NCBI GenBank assembly: GCA_021792365.1
Contig: JAJYUT010000009.1
Coordinates: forward strand, 162,817-226,816
Length of the DNA stretch: 64,000 nt
Direction of reading: 5' to 3'
DNA from: Pseudomonadota bacterium
GTDB taxonomy: Bacteria > Pseudomonadota > Alphaproteobacteria > Dongiales > Dongiaceae
Shown: positions 16,955-25,764 of the stretch, in pieces
How the letters are laid out: each line of letters starts with the position of its first letter
How positions within the stretch are numbered: the first letter of the stretch is position 1
Position numbers and translations under genes: made by a program
The notes under the pieces: model-generated
What the model saw: only the letters and a program-made list of their open reading frames with translations
Told to the model about the DNA's origin: nothing
The model's database searches: none

Positions 16955-17461
16955 TCAATCGGCGATCGGCTCGCTTCCACTCGCTAGAAGCAACTCGACT
17001 AGGGCGACAAAAGACGACGCGATCTCCTCGCGAATGTCGATCTTTTCCTTGGTAAGGATCGACTCATGGTCGAGCCGGACAATGCGAGACTCGGAGTTCC
17101 CTCGGGATGCTCTGGTGTCGAAGCAAATCGCATCATAACTGCCACCGGCTGGATGAGCGAAATAGATGAATCCGGCACTAAGTGCCGTATTCCACATCAC
17201 GCTGTCGTGCAGAACAGCAGCGGGAAAATCGCTCTCTTGATTCCCACTCGAATTGCCAAAGAAGGAGACTGGCCCCCACTCGAACGGCCTAAAAGCATAG
17301 CGTTTTACAAGAGAGATGAATGACCGCGGCAGTCGCTTCGGTAGGCGTTGCTCCAGACTATCGATCCACGGAGCGCTATCGATCGATGCAACCAGGAGAC
17401 CGGCGCTCTGGAGCCGCTCGGAAAACCTGTCAATGACGCAATCGAGGTCCCTAGTGGTCAT
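16955..17461 (-). CDS. SMI1/KNR4 (SUKH) family protein
   Basis: This 168-residue protein shows the SUKH pattern: IDSLEQRLPKRLPRSFISLV near the N-terminus, a central segment ending in GPVSFFGN, then HPAGGSYDAICFDTRASR and RIVRLDHESIL. In many bacteria SUKH proteins are immunity partners of polymorphic toxins. No toxin gene is visible next to this one, so it may be an orphan immunity gene. I chose the ATG at 17461, preceded by AAAGGA; an upstream in-frame ATG exists at 17503. It lies beside an IS66 remnant in an accessory region. Confidence 0.72.
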   Translation of the reverse strand: MTTRDLDCVIDRFSERLQSAGLLVASIDSAPWIDSLEQRLPKRLPRSFISLVKRYAFRPFEWGPVSFFGNSSGNQESDFPAAVLHDSVMWNTALSAGFIYFAHPAGGSYDAICFDTRASRGNSESRIVRLDHESILTKEKIDIREEIASSFVALVELLLASGSEPIAD

Positions 17462-17620
17462 CACGCTTGTCCTTTGGTTGTGCTGACTTGTGGCACCGGT
17501 CACCGGGTACGAACTGCTGATCTCTAAGGAGCGTCAGTGCACCATCGCCAAGAGGGCCTCACAACAGCGCTTACACTAGAGTCAGTTGGCGCGTCACCTT
17601 GATCTGCACTCCAGAATGCT

Positions 17621-17637
17621 ATATATCATTGATATAT
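17621..17637. promoter_or_regulatory. Palindromic operator before vapB
   Basis: ATATATCA and TGATATAT form a perfect 8-bp inverted repeat around one T, 15 bases before the vapB start and very AT-rich in a GC-rich genome. VapB-VapC complexes usually bind such palindromes to repress their own operon. Confidence 0.65.
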
Positions 17638-17652
17638 CTCATGGAGGCGCCC

Positions 17653-17907
17653 GTGGACAACGAAACCGCCAAGCTATTCTGGTCCGGCCGTTCCCAGGCG
17701 GTGCGGCTGCCGAAGGAATACCGCTTCGAGGGCGAGGAGGTCCGCATCCGCCGCCACGGCTCGGCCGTCATCCTGGAGCCGGTGCCGAAGGATTGGTCCT
17801 GGCTCGACGCGATCTCGGGCTCGCTCGATCCGGACATGATCGAGGCCGCGCGCGAGCAGCCGGCCGAGCAGGAACGGCCTGAGCTCGACAAGCTGTTTCC
17901 GGAATGA
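17653..17907 (+). CDS. vapB: VapB-type antitoxin
   Basis: The 84-residue protein begins [20 protein letters not shown], the classic N-terminus of AbrB-fold VapB antitoxins, and continues [16 protein letters not shown]. It binds its own promoter through this swapped-hairpin domain and neutralises VapC with the acidic C-terminus. I start at GTG 17653 because GGAGG ends five bases upstream; in-frame ATGs at 17641 and 17599 lie within or before the operator. It overlaps vapC by four bases (ATGA). Confidence 0.87.
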   Translation: MDNETAKLFWSGRSQAVRLPKEYRFEGEEVRIRRHGSAVILEPVPKDWSWLDAISGSLDPDMIEAAREQPAEQERPELDKLFPE

Positions 17908-18299
17908 GGTATCTGCTGGATACCAACACGCTTATCGCCATTCTCAATGATCGGCGTTCGAAGCCGTCCAAGCGGCTGCGCCGGCACGAGCCCGGTGATG
18001 TCGTGACCAGCGCCATCGTGATCCACGAGCTCTATTTCGGAGCCTTCAAGAGCGGACGCCCTGCCGAGAACGTTGCGCGCCTGGACGAGCTCCAGGTCCA
18101 CGCCCTTGCATTCGATCGCGAAGACGCGCGATCCGCGGGCGAGATACGCGCGGCCCTGAAACAAGCCGGCACGCCGATTGGACCCTACGACACCATGATC
18201 GCCGGCCAGGCGCTCGAGCGGAACCTCATTCTCGTCACCGACAACACGCGCGAGTTCTCGCGCGTCGGCGGCTTGCAGATCGAAAACTGGCATCGCTGA
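17904..18299 (+). CDS. vapC: VapC-type PIN ribonuclease toxin
   Basis: The 131-residue PIN protein has the full acidic quartet: D6 in LLDTNTLI, E42 in [10 protein letters not shown]96 in [11 protein letters not shown] and D113 in VTDNTREF. VapC toxins cut specific tRNAs or rRNA in a magnesium-dependent way. The gene is coupled to vapB through an ATGA overlap and is complete, so the system looks functional. Confidence 0.92.
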   Translation: MRYLLDTNTLIAILNDRRSKPSKRLRRHEPGDVVTSAIVIHELYFGAFKSGRPAENVARLDELQVHALAFDREDARSAGEIRAALKQAGTPIGPYDTMIAGQALERNLILVTDNTREFSRVGGLQIENWHR

Positions 18300-18810
18300 G
18301 CGTTCCGGCTACGCCTCTCCCCAACCTTCGCCCCCACAGGCGGCCCCAGCCGCTTTGCGCGCTCGACAGTAAGACGTGGCTATAGAGCTTGGCGATCCAC
18401 TACGTGCCCTCGATCGTCAGCCCGAGATAGCCGAGCGTGTCGCCGATACAGGGCTCCGGTAAGCACGACACTCGACAAAGCGAGCGTCTCGCACTGGAAG
18501 AGCTGCCCTCCCTGACCGGGCGCACCTCTGCCTAGCGGCGGTGGGACACGCTCCGCGCCGGTCTGGCGCGACCTGATCCGATTGCATGCGCGGCGGCATC
18601 CACTCAGGGCGCCCGCCCAGAGCCGTGGCGGCCTCCCCTTGCCCTGTACTCGTGTCATTTGATGGTTGCGCGGGAACGCCGTCGCCGGTTCTTCCATCGC
18701 TCCAACCCCATCTGCGCGACGTTTTCTGTCCACCTCCGTTTACTGCACATCGGACCGCGCCGCGGCTCGAGCGCTCGAGCGCGGCCAGGCGCTCCAGGAA
18801 GGAGTCCACC
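18300..18810. other. Gene-free stretch with an HD-gene remnant
   Basis: Only the duplicated fragment at 18350-18455 is recognisable. The remaining 350 bases up to the next start show no supported gene. Confidence 0.5.
18350..18455 (-). pseudogene. Remnant copy of the 3' part of the HD hydrolase gene
   Basis: About 105 bases match the end of the intact HD gene (near 21770-21870) on the same strand, with roughly 85-90% identity by eye. The match covers the codons for EPYIGDALGYLELTIEGKQW and IANLYSHVF. It has an indel near 18383 and ends abruptly at 18455. It is a broken duplicate. Confidence 0.8.
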
Positions 18811-19734
18811 ATGAACCAGAGATACGCACCCGACACGCCGCGGAACCGCGGCGACCAAGACGCCCCGCACGTGACGCCCGTCACGCCCGCAGAGGACGCC
18901 CGCACCATCCTCATCAACCGCGTCGCCTGGGGCGCCGTCTTTGCAGGCGTCGCGGTGTCGCTGGTGACCCAGTTGCTGCTGAACATGCTCGGCATCGGCG
19001 TCGGCGCCTCGACGCTCGATCCCGGCTCCGGGGACAACCCGGAAGCCAGCACGTTCTCGATCGCCGCCGGCATCTGGTGGACCGTCTCCGGCGTCATTGC
19101 CGCCTTCATCGGCGGCCACGTTGCCGGCCGCCTGTCCGGCCAGCCGAAAGGATCGACGAGCGCCTGGCACGGCCTGATCTCCTGGGCGGTCGCCACGCTG
19201 GTCGTGTTCTATCTTCTGACCAGCGCTGTCGGCGGCATCGTGGGCGGAGCCTTCAACCAGGTGACCAGGGTGATCGGCGGCGCGACCCAGGCGGCTGCCA
19301 CCGCCGGCGGCCCTGCCGCCCAGGACGAGGACCCGTTCGCCGCCATCCAGCGGCAGATCACCGAGGCCGTCGGCGGGTCGGGGGACGTCGCGGCGCTCCG
19401 CGACGCGGCGGTTGCCGCGGTCCGCGCCGCCGTCACCGGGAACCAGGCGGAGGCTGCGCAACAGCAGGAGCAGGCCGCCCAGGCGCTCGCCCAGGCCAGG
19501 GAAATCCCGATCGAGCAGGCGCGCAACGAAGTGCGGCAATACACCGAGCAGTACAAGCAGGTCGCCGCGCAGGCCGGCGAGGCTGCGGACACGGCCGCAA
19601 CCACCGTGAGCACCGGAGCCCTGGTGGCGTTTGTCGCCCTGCTGCTCGGAGCGATTGCCGCCTGGTTCGGCGGGCGGCTCGGTGCGGTCGACCCGACCGT
19701 GACGTCGCAGCATGTCGACACCAGGGTGCCGTAA
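18811..19734 (+). CDS. Membrane protein of unknown function (PhnA-like annotation type)
   Basis: The 307-residue protein has membrane segments at about residues 33-56 (WGAVFAGVAVSLVTQLLLNM), 78-100, 110-135 and 265-290. A soluble Ala/Gln-rich region between about 150 and 255 is likely helical coiled coil. Similar proteins occur in rhizobia, some labelled PhnA-like without evidence. AGGAAGGAG lies six bases before the chosen ATG. A very strong hairpin follows the stop codon. I cannot assign a role. Confidence 0.7.
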   Translation: MNQRYAPDTPRNRGDQDAPHVTPVTPAEDARTILINRVAWGAVFAGVAVSLVTQLLLNMLGIGVGASTLDPGSGDNPEASTFSIAAGIWWTVSGVIAAFIGGHVAGRLSGQPKGSTSAWHGLISWAVATLVVFYLLTSAVGGIVGGAFNQVTRVIGGATQAAATAGGPAAQDEDPFAAIQRQITEAVGGSGDVAALRDAAVAAVRAAVTGNQAEAAQQQEQAAQALAQAREIPIEQARNEVRQYTEQYKQVAAQAGEAADTAATTVSTGALVAFVALLLGAIAAWFGGRLGAVDPTVTSQHVDTRVP

Positions 19735-19748
19735 CGACGCTGACGGAT

Positions 19749-19793
19749 ACGATCCGCTCCGTCCGGGCCGCAGCCCGTGACGGAGCGGATCGT
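19749..19793. terminator. Long perfect hairpin, likely terminator
   Basis: ACGATCCGCTCCGTC (19749-19763) pairs perfectly with 19779-19793, and CGGGC/GCCCG add five more pairs inside the loop. It lies 14 bases after a stop codon. No T-run follows, so termination strength is inferred from the stem. Confidence 0.7.
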
Positions 19794-19968
19794 CCAGGTG
19801 CCCGCGATCAGCGGCCTCGCCTCCGTCCCGTGCGGCGTTCGATCCCAGGCTCATCGCCCCGAGGTAAGCGCCGAGATGGACGAGGACAGCCAACGCCATA
19901 CCAAGCTTCGAGCATGTGCATCGCGCGCGCTTTCGCAGGCGGCGGCCGGCGGCTTTTCAGTATTTGAC

Positions 19969-19993
19969 GGAACGGAGACGGGGTTTGTACGTT
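19969..19993 (+). promoter_or_regulatory. EcfG-type general stress promoter
   Basis: GGAAC at 19969-19973 and CGTT at 19990-19993 are separated by exactly 16 bases, the consensus for EcfG of alphaproteobacteria. The palindrome TGTAC-N6-GTACA (19986-20001) overlaps the -10 element. The ATG of the small gene lies 33 bases after the -10 motif. Confidence 0.7.
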
Positions 19994-20025
19994 GTCGTAC
20001 ATTCCGAATTCCGGCGAGTGGGTGC

Positions 20026-20217
20026 ATGGTCGGGAGCCAGTGGAACCGCTTAGTGAGCAGGGCTGACGAACAAGGCGGTCATGCCCCGAAGCCGGCGCTG
20101 GAGGAGCCTGGCCGATTTGCCGCGACCGACGCCGCCGATTGGTGGATCCTGCTCCTCTGTCTCGTCGGGCTGGTCGGCCTGCTGTTTGCCGCTGCCATGA
20201 TCCTGGTGGCGCTGTGA
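20026..20217 (+). CDS. Small single-pass membrane protein, probably stress-induced
   Basis: The 63-residue product has a polar N-terminal part of about 40 residues and one C-terminal membrane segment (WWILLLCLVGLVGLLFAAAM). I chose the ATG at 20026 because an EcfG consensus promoter ends 33 bases upstream. The open frame extends back to 19777, but that upstream part is arginine-rich and would start before the promoter. No family is recognised. Expression under general stress is inferred from the promoter alone. Confidence 0.55.
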   Translation: MVGSQWNRLVSRADEQGGHAPKPALEEPGRFAATDAADWWILLLCLVGLVGLLFAAAMILVAL

Positions 20218-20230
20218 TCGGGGTGGTCCG

Positions 20231-21037
20231 CTAGGCGGAGCCGACCGAACCCAACAATCGACTGAACTCCGCTTCCGGCGCACCGTAGGCGCCGTCCGAG
20301 AGCTGCTCGAGCCCCTTGCGGTCGATGACCAGGATGGAGCCGCGGCTCGCCTGGATGACTCCCAGCTCCTGGAGGCTGTTCAGCGCGACGGTGACGCCCG
20401 GCCGGCGCACGCCCAGCATGATCGCCAGGAACTCATGGGTCAGCGGCAACGCGTCTCCGTCGATCCGGTCATGCGCCATCAGGATCCAGCGCGCCAGCCG
20501 CTCCTCGAGCTTGCTCCGGCCGTTGGCCATGGCGGTATAGCCGGTCTGCATCAGAAAGACGTGGCAGTACAGCAGAAGGCGCTGGTGCAGGCTGGGCCGC
20601 TCATGCATCGCGTCGCGAAAATGATCGGAGCTGATCCGTAGCCCGCTTCCGGCGCATTGAATGTAGGTGCGATGGAGCGTGCGGTCCGTCCCCATGACAA
20701 TGGGAAGGCCCGTCATTCCTTCGCGGCCGATCAGGCCCACCTCTATGGTTCGATCGTCGCCTCCTTCGGCAACGACGGAGGCGATGCCACTCTCCGGAAA
20801 ATAGACATGCTCGATCGGTGTGCTGGGCGCTTCCAGCTGCCGCCGCAACGGCAGGTCGACCGCTGTCAGGGCCGGCCCGAGCAACGCCGCGTCTGTTGCG
20901 CATAGTCGCGACAGGATGCGATTGGAACTGTGGGCGAGATCTTTCAAGGAACGCTCTTCCCGATTCAGGCAAGAGCACTGTCGCGTCTCCCAGCCACCTG
21001 CGCGCCCCGGAATACCAGCTGGCGACGCCGACAGCAT
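20231..21037 (-). CDS. Crp/Fnr family transcriptional regulator
   Basis: The protein has an N-terminal cyclic-nucleotide-like domain (PIEHVYFPESGIASVVAEGG) and a C-terminal winged helix (LTHEFLAIMLGVRRPGVTVA). No iron-sulphur cysteine cluster is visible, so it is not a classical Fnr. The recognition helix RRPGVTVALNSL is typical of a rhizobial Crp/Fnr subgroup. The long start at 21037 gives an odd first 30 residues. TTG at 20947, just after GGGAAGAGCG, is a plausible alternative giving about 238 residues. A truncated relative lies divergently at 21113-21292. Confidence 0.85.
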   Translation of the reverse strand: MLSASPAGIPGRAGGWETRQCSCLNREERSLKDLAHSSNRILSRLCATDAALLGPALTAVDLPLRRQLEAPSTPIEHVYFPESGIASVVAEGGDDRTIEVGLIGREGMTGLPIVMGTDRTLHRTYIQCAGSGLRISSDHFRDAMHERPSLHQRLLLYCHVFLMQTGYTAMANGRSKLEERLARWILMAHDRIDGDALPLTHEFLAIMLGVRRPGVTVALNSLQELGVIQASRGSILVIDRKGLEQLSDGAYGAPEAEFSRLLGSVGSA

Positions 21038-21715
21038 ACGCCGAAACGGTCACCTGTCTATGAAGTCCTCTAACTACCGCTTCGCGCAGACTTTTCTGAT
21101 GACCTGCCATTCATGAGGCAGGAGAAGCCGGCTCCGCACTATTCTCCTGGAGACGCAGACACGCTCAACCGGCGCGGTCGCCGCGACGGTGACGCCGGGC
21201 CAAATCGCATCCTGTCTCGCCTTTCTGCCGGTGACCTCTCGCTTCTGCAAGGGCATCTCCAACGGAGGGTCAGCCATCTGTTGCTACTTTGACCAGGGCG
21301 GGAGCACACGGTTCTCCCAAGCGTCTGCGCCCGAGAGCTATGGCAAACGACGAGACAAACTACCGCCAATTGCGGGACTGTCATCAGCGACGTCTGGTCG
21401 TAATCAGACAAACGACCTTGCAAGCGCCACCGACGGCCGCCGACCGGTGTGCCGTGATTGGCGAACACGGCGTTGAACAGAGCGGGACAAGTGCAGCTTG
21501 TTCGTCGTCAGCAGAGCGCAACTCCGCAGCGTGGTGTTGCGGCTTGACTATGCGGTCATCGCTGCGGCGGTTCTTGCCCGCAATCGGGGCCTCGGCGCCG
21601 TTGAGATTTGGACATGGCGCCTGGTTGGACGCGCGCCGGGCGTTGCAGCAGCGGCACAGCGGCCGCTGCGCCGGCGTTCACCCATGAGCGATCAAGCATC
21701 GGCGCGCGATCGCCG
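21038..21715. other. Long gene-free stretch with a Crp-gene remnant
   Basis: Apart from the truncated Crp-like frame at 21113-21292, I see only short unsupported frames. No tRNA, repeat or transposase sequence stands out between 21293 and 21715. Confidence 0.5.
21113..21292 (+). pseudogene. Truncated Crp/Fnr-like gene remnant
   Basis: A 59-codon frame ends at a stop at 21290. Its second half reads PNRILSRLSAGDLSLLQGHL, which matches the start of the neighbouring regulator (SNRILSRLCATDAALLGPAL). Nothing after the stop resembles the rest of a Crp protein. It is probably the leftover 5' end of a divergent paralogue. Confidence 0.65.
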
Positions 21716-22597
21716 CTAAGACTCCTGGCTGTCCTTCGGCACAAGATGCGGTCCCAACCGTCGCCGCGCGTGCTCCACTGTGAAGACGTGGCTGTAGAGA
21801 TTGGCGATCCACTGCTTGCCCTCGATGGTCAGCTCGAGATAGCCGAGCGCGTCGCCGATATAGGGCTCGACCTGCCCCCAGAAGAACGCCGGATACTTCT
21901 CGATCATGTCGGCGGGGCTTGAATACCCGCACTGCCCGGCCATGCCGGTCTCCAGGAACTCGTAGTAGAGCGCGTTGAGCCGCCGCAGGTAAAGCGGATC
22001 GGCAAGCTGGCCGATCAGGTCTGCCGCGCGCACCAGCCCCGCCTCGGTGCCGGTCTCGTCGTGCAGACCGTCCTTCGGCACCGGGAAGCGCGTCATCTCG
22101 ATCGCGCGGGCGATGCGCTCGGCGTCCACGCCCGGCACCGACCTGAAGCGATTGCGCACGAAGACCTTCGACCGGTCGACGTGATAGGGCGCCAGCGCCG
22201 CGTCGGACGCGCCGCGCTTGAGCGTCACGGTCGCGCCGCTCTCGTCGATCACGAAGCGATCGGCCTCGTCGCCAGGGCACGCGCCGCGCACATAGCCGAT
22301 GTCGTGCGTGATGAGCGCCAGCGTGAAATGCAGCCAGTCGGCCGGCTCCAGCGGCTGCCGCAGCAGGCGCCCGCGGAGGATCGCCTCGCCGACCAGTGCC
22401 GCCAGCGCGGTGTGGTTGCTGCTGTGATAGAGCGCATCGCTGTTGGCGATCCACTCGATCACCAGCCGCCCGGCGCTCTCCAGGATGCGCCCGTATTCCG
22501 GCTCCCGCCCGCCATAGCGCCGGTCATAGGTTTCCGCGAGATGGCGTCCCAACGCTTCCGCTAACAAGGTGGTCGGATTGAACATCTCCGCCTCCAT
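21716..22597 (-). CDS. HD-domain metal-dependent phosphohydrolase
   Basis: The 293-residue protein contains the HD pattern: H58 and H62 in YHSSNHTALAAL, the H98-D99 pair in LITHDIGYVRG, and a later Asp in LVRAADLIGQLADP. HD proteins usually cleave nucleotide phosphates or phosphodiesters, and the substrate here is unknown. An AGGCGGAG sequence precedes the ATG. Part of its 3' end is duplicated as a broken copy at 18350-18455. Confidence 0.85.
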   Translation of the reverse strand: MEAEMFNPTTLLAEALGRHLAETYDRRYGGREPEYGRILESAGRLVIEWIANSDALYHSSNHTALAALVGEAILRGRLLRQPLEPADWLHFTLALITHDIGYVRGACPGDEADRFVIDESGATVTLKRGASDAALAPYHVDRSKVFVRNRFRSVPGVDAERIARAIEMTRFPVPKDGLHDETGTEAGLVRAADLIGQLADPLYLRRLNALYYEFLETGMAGQCGYSSPADMIEKYPAFFWGQVEPYIGDALGYLELTIEGKQWIANLYSHVFTVEHARRRLGPHLVPKDSQES

Positions 22598-22639
22598 CGG
22601 CCCGGCGCGCGCTCGCCGATTATAGGCCTGCCGGGGAGT

Positions 22640-24133
22640 TCAGCGGTAGTCCGCCGTTCGCGCCCCCTCTCTCCCGTTGCTGCCGCCGGCGAGCAACGCC
22701 CGTCTGGCCATGGCGCCGCTCCAGATCGCAATCGCGAGCGCGACCGCGATCAGGCCCGCCGCGACCGCGAAGGTGAGGCGCATGCCGGCGGCGACCGCCT
22801 GGGGATGCGCGGCGGTGATGTCGCTCGCCGCCGCGCCGAGCGCGAACACCGCGCCCATGACGGAGGCGCCGGTGATGAGCCCAAGGTTGCGCGACAAGTT
22901 GAGCATGCCGGAAACGACGCCGCGCTGGTCCGGGCCGACGTCTCCCATCACGGCGGTGTTGTTGGCCACCTGGAACAGCGCATAGCCTGCCGTGATCACG
23001 ACCAGCGGGCCGACATAGCCGGCGATGCCGAGTAGCGCCGGCATCGCGGAGAGGGCGAGGCACCCCGCCGCCATCCCGGTGAGCCCAACCAGGATCATGC
23101 GCGGCGCGCCGAGGCGGTCCACGATGCGTCCCGACGGCACGCCGGCCAGCGCCGCGATCAGCGGTCCGGCGGACATTACCAGCCCGACCGCGGCCGCTTG
23201 GAGCCCCAGCGCGCCCGACAGATAGAACGGCCCGACCACCAGCGTCGCCATCATGACTGTCATGACTAGCGCGCTCATGGCGAGGCCCGCGCTCAGCACC
23301 GGGTCGCCGAACATCGCCAGCCGGATCAGGGGCGATGCCGCCTTGGCCTCGGCGCGCACGAAGAGCCCGGCGCTGGCGAGCGCGGTCACCAGCAATCCAA
23401 TGCCGAGCGGCCCCAAGCTGCCGCGCTCCATCGTCATGGCAAGCGCATAGCAAGCGAGCGTGACCGCCAGCAGCAGCGTGCCTGCGCCATCGAAGCTTGG
23501 CCGGCCGGCACCCTGCCGCGCGCGGTCCGCCGGCAGGCAACGGTATGCCAGGACCAGCGCGAGGATGCCTAGCGGCGCGGTCACGAGGAAAATCGCCCGC
23601 CAGCCGAACCCGGCGATCAGCGCGCCGCCGAGCGTCGGGCCCAGCGCCGTGCCGATTGCGGACATCGTGCCGAGCAGCCCCATGGCGCTGCCGGTCCTTG
23701 CTTTCGGGACTGTCTCGCCCACCAGCGCCATGGCGAGCGCCATCATGATGGCCGCGCCAAAGCCCTGCGCCGCCCGCGCCGCGATCAGCAGCCAGAGCGT
23801 GGGCGCGAGGCCGCACAGGATCGACGCCGCGGTGAACAGAACAAGCCCGGCGATCAGGAGCCTTCGCCGTCCGACAAGGTCGCCGAGCCGTCCGACGCTG
23901 ACGATCAGGATGGTGATGGCGAGCAGGTAGGCGAGCACGATCCACTGCACCGCCTGGAACGAGGCGCTGAACGCCTCGGCCAGGGTCGGCAAGGCGACAT
24001 TGGCGATGCTGGTGCCGAGCGCAGACAGCAAGGTGGCCAGCGCCAGGCTGGCGATCGCCCAGCGGGCCGACGGTCCCCGATCCGCGGTGTCCGTGACGGA
24101 CGCCTCCCCTGCTGCGATGATTGACTTCGACAT
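22640..24133 (-). CDS. MFS drug:proton antiporter, DHA2 (EmrB/QacA) type
   Basis: The 497-residue protein has about 14 hydrophobic segments. It carries the MFS motif GRLGDLVGRRRLL after segment 2, the NVALPTL motif of the DHA2 family in segment 1, and GPTLGGALI (motif C, antiporter-type) in segment 5. It would export toxic compounds across the inner membrane in exchange for protons. AGGAGG lies before the ATG. A decayed LysR gene lies divergently upstream, so the pump may have lost its local regulator. Confidence 0.9.
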   Translation of the reverse strand: MSKSIIAAGEASVTDTADRGPSARWAIASLALATLLSALGTSIANVALPTLAEAFSASFQAVQWIVLAYLLAITILIVSVGRLGDLVGRRRLLIAGLVLFTAASILCGLAPTLWLLIAARAAQGFGAAIMMALAMALVGETVPKARTGSAMGLLGTMSAIGTALGPTLGGALIAGFGWRAIFLVTAPLGILALVLAYRCLPADRARQGAGRPSFDGAGTLLLAVTLACYALAMTMERGSLGPLGIGLLVTALASAGLFVRAEAKAASPLIRLAMFGDPVLSAGLAMSALVMTVMMATLVVGPFYLSGALGLQAAAVGLVMSAGPLIAALAGVPSGRIVDRLGAPRMILVGLTGMAAGCLALSAMPALLGIAGYVGPLVVITAGYALFQVANNTAVMGDVGPDQRGVVSGMLNLSRNLGLITGASVMGAVFALGAAASDITAAHPQAVAAGMRLTFAVAAGLIAVALAIAIWSGAMARRALLAGGSNGREGARTADYR

Positions 24134-24204
24134 GATCTCCGCCTCCTGAGGCTCCCGAACCGAGCCGCCGGAAACCTACTTCGATGCGGGACATGGCGGA
24201 AGAT

Positions 24205-24228
24205 GCACGATTTGCACTCTACTCGTGC
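24205..24228. promoter_or_regulatory. Inverted repeat between the MFS gene and the LysR remnant
   Basis: GCACGA and TCGTGC are separated by 12 bases. The position between a transporter and a divergent LysR-type gene is where a LysR operator would be expected. Confidence 0.35.
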
Positions 24229-24242
24229 GTTTGACGCCTCAT

Positions 24243-24400
24243 CGCCTGCAGCTCAGCCCCTCCGCCCTGAGCAGGACGCTCGCCCGGCTGCGCCAAGCAA
24301 CGGGCGAAACTGCTGCTGATCCGGGCCGGGCGCGGCCTTGTTGCCATGCCCCGCGCGCTCGAGTTGCGCGGCCGTGATCCGGCTCTTGGCGAGTGGGTGG
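24243..24400 (+). pseudogene. LysR-family regulator remnant
   Basis: The first frame reads RLQLSPSALSRTLARLRQAT, the LysR recognition-helix region. After a frameshift near 24305 it continues LLIRAGRGLVAMPRALELRG, the next part of the same winged helix. No start codon region and no effector domain remain. Its orientation is divergent from the MFS gene. Confidence 0.75.
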
Positions 24401-24450
24401 CACATGCCTGGCGGGCGGCGCGCCATCCACCGGGTGGGCTGTGTCCCGGA

Positions 24451-25760
<1,310 letters not shown>

Positions 25761-25764
<4 letters not shown>

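Larger units (their letters stand above)
24134..24450. other. Intergenic stretch: MFS leader, inverted repeat and LysR remnant
   Basis: The part next to the MFS gene holds its ribosome site and the inverted repeat at 24205-24228. The rest is mostly a broken LysR-type gene. Confidence 0.6.
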
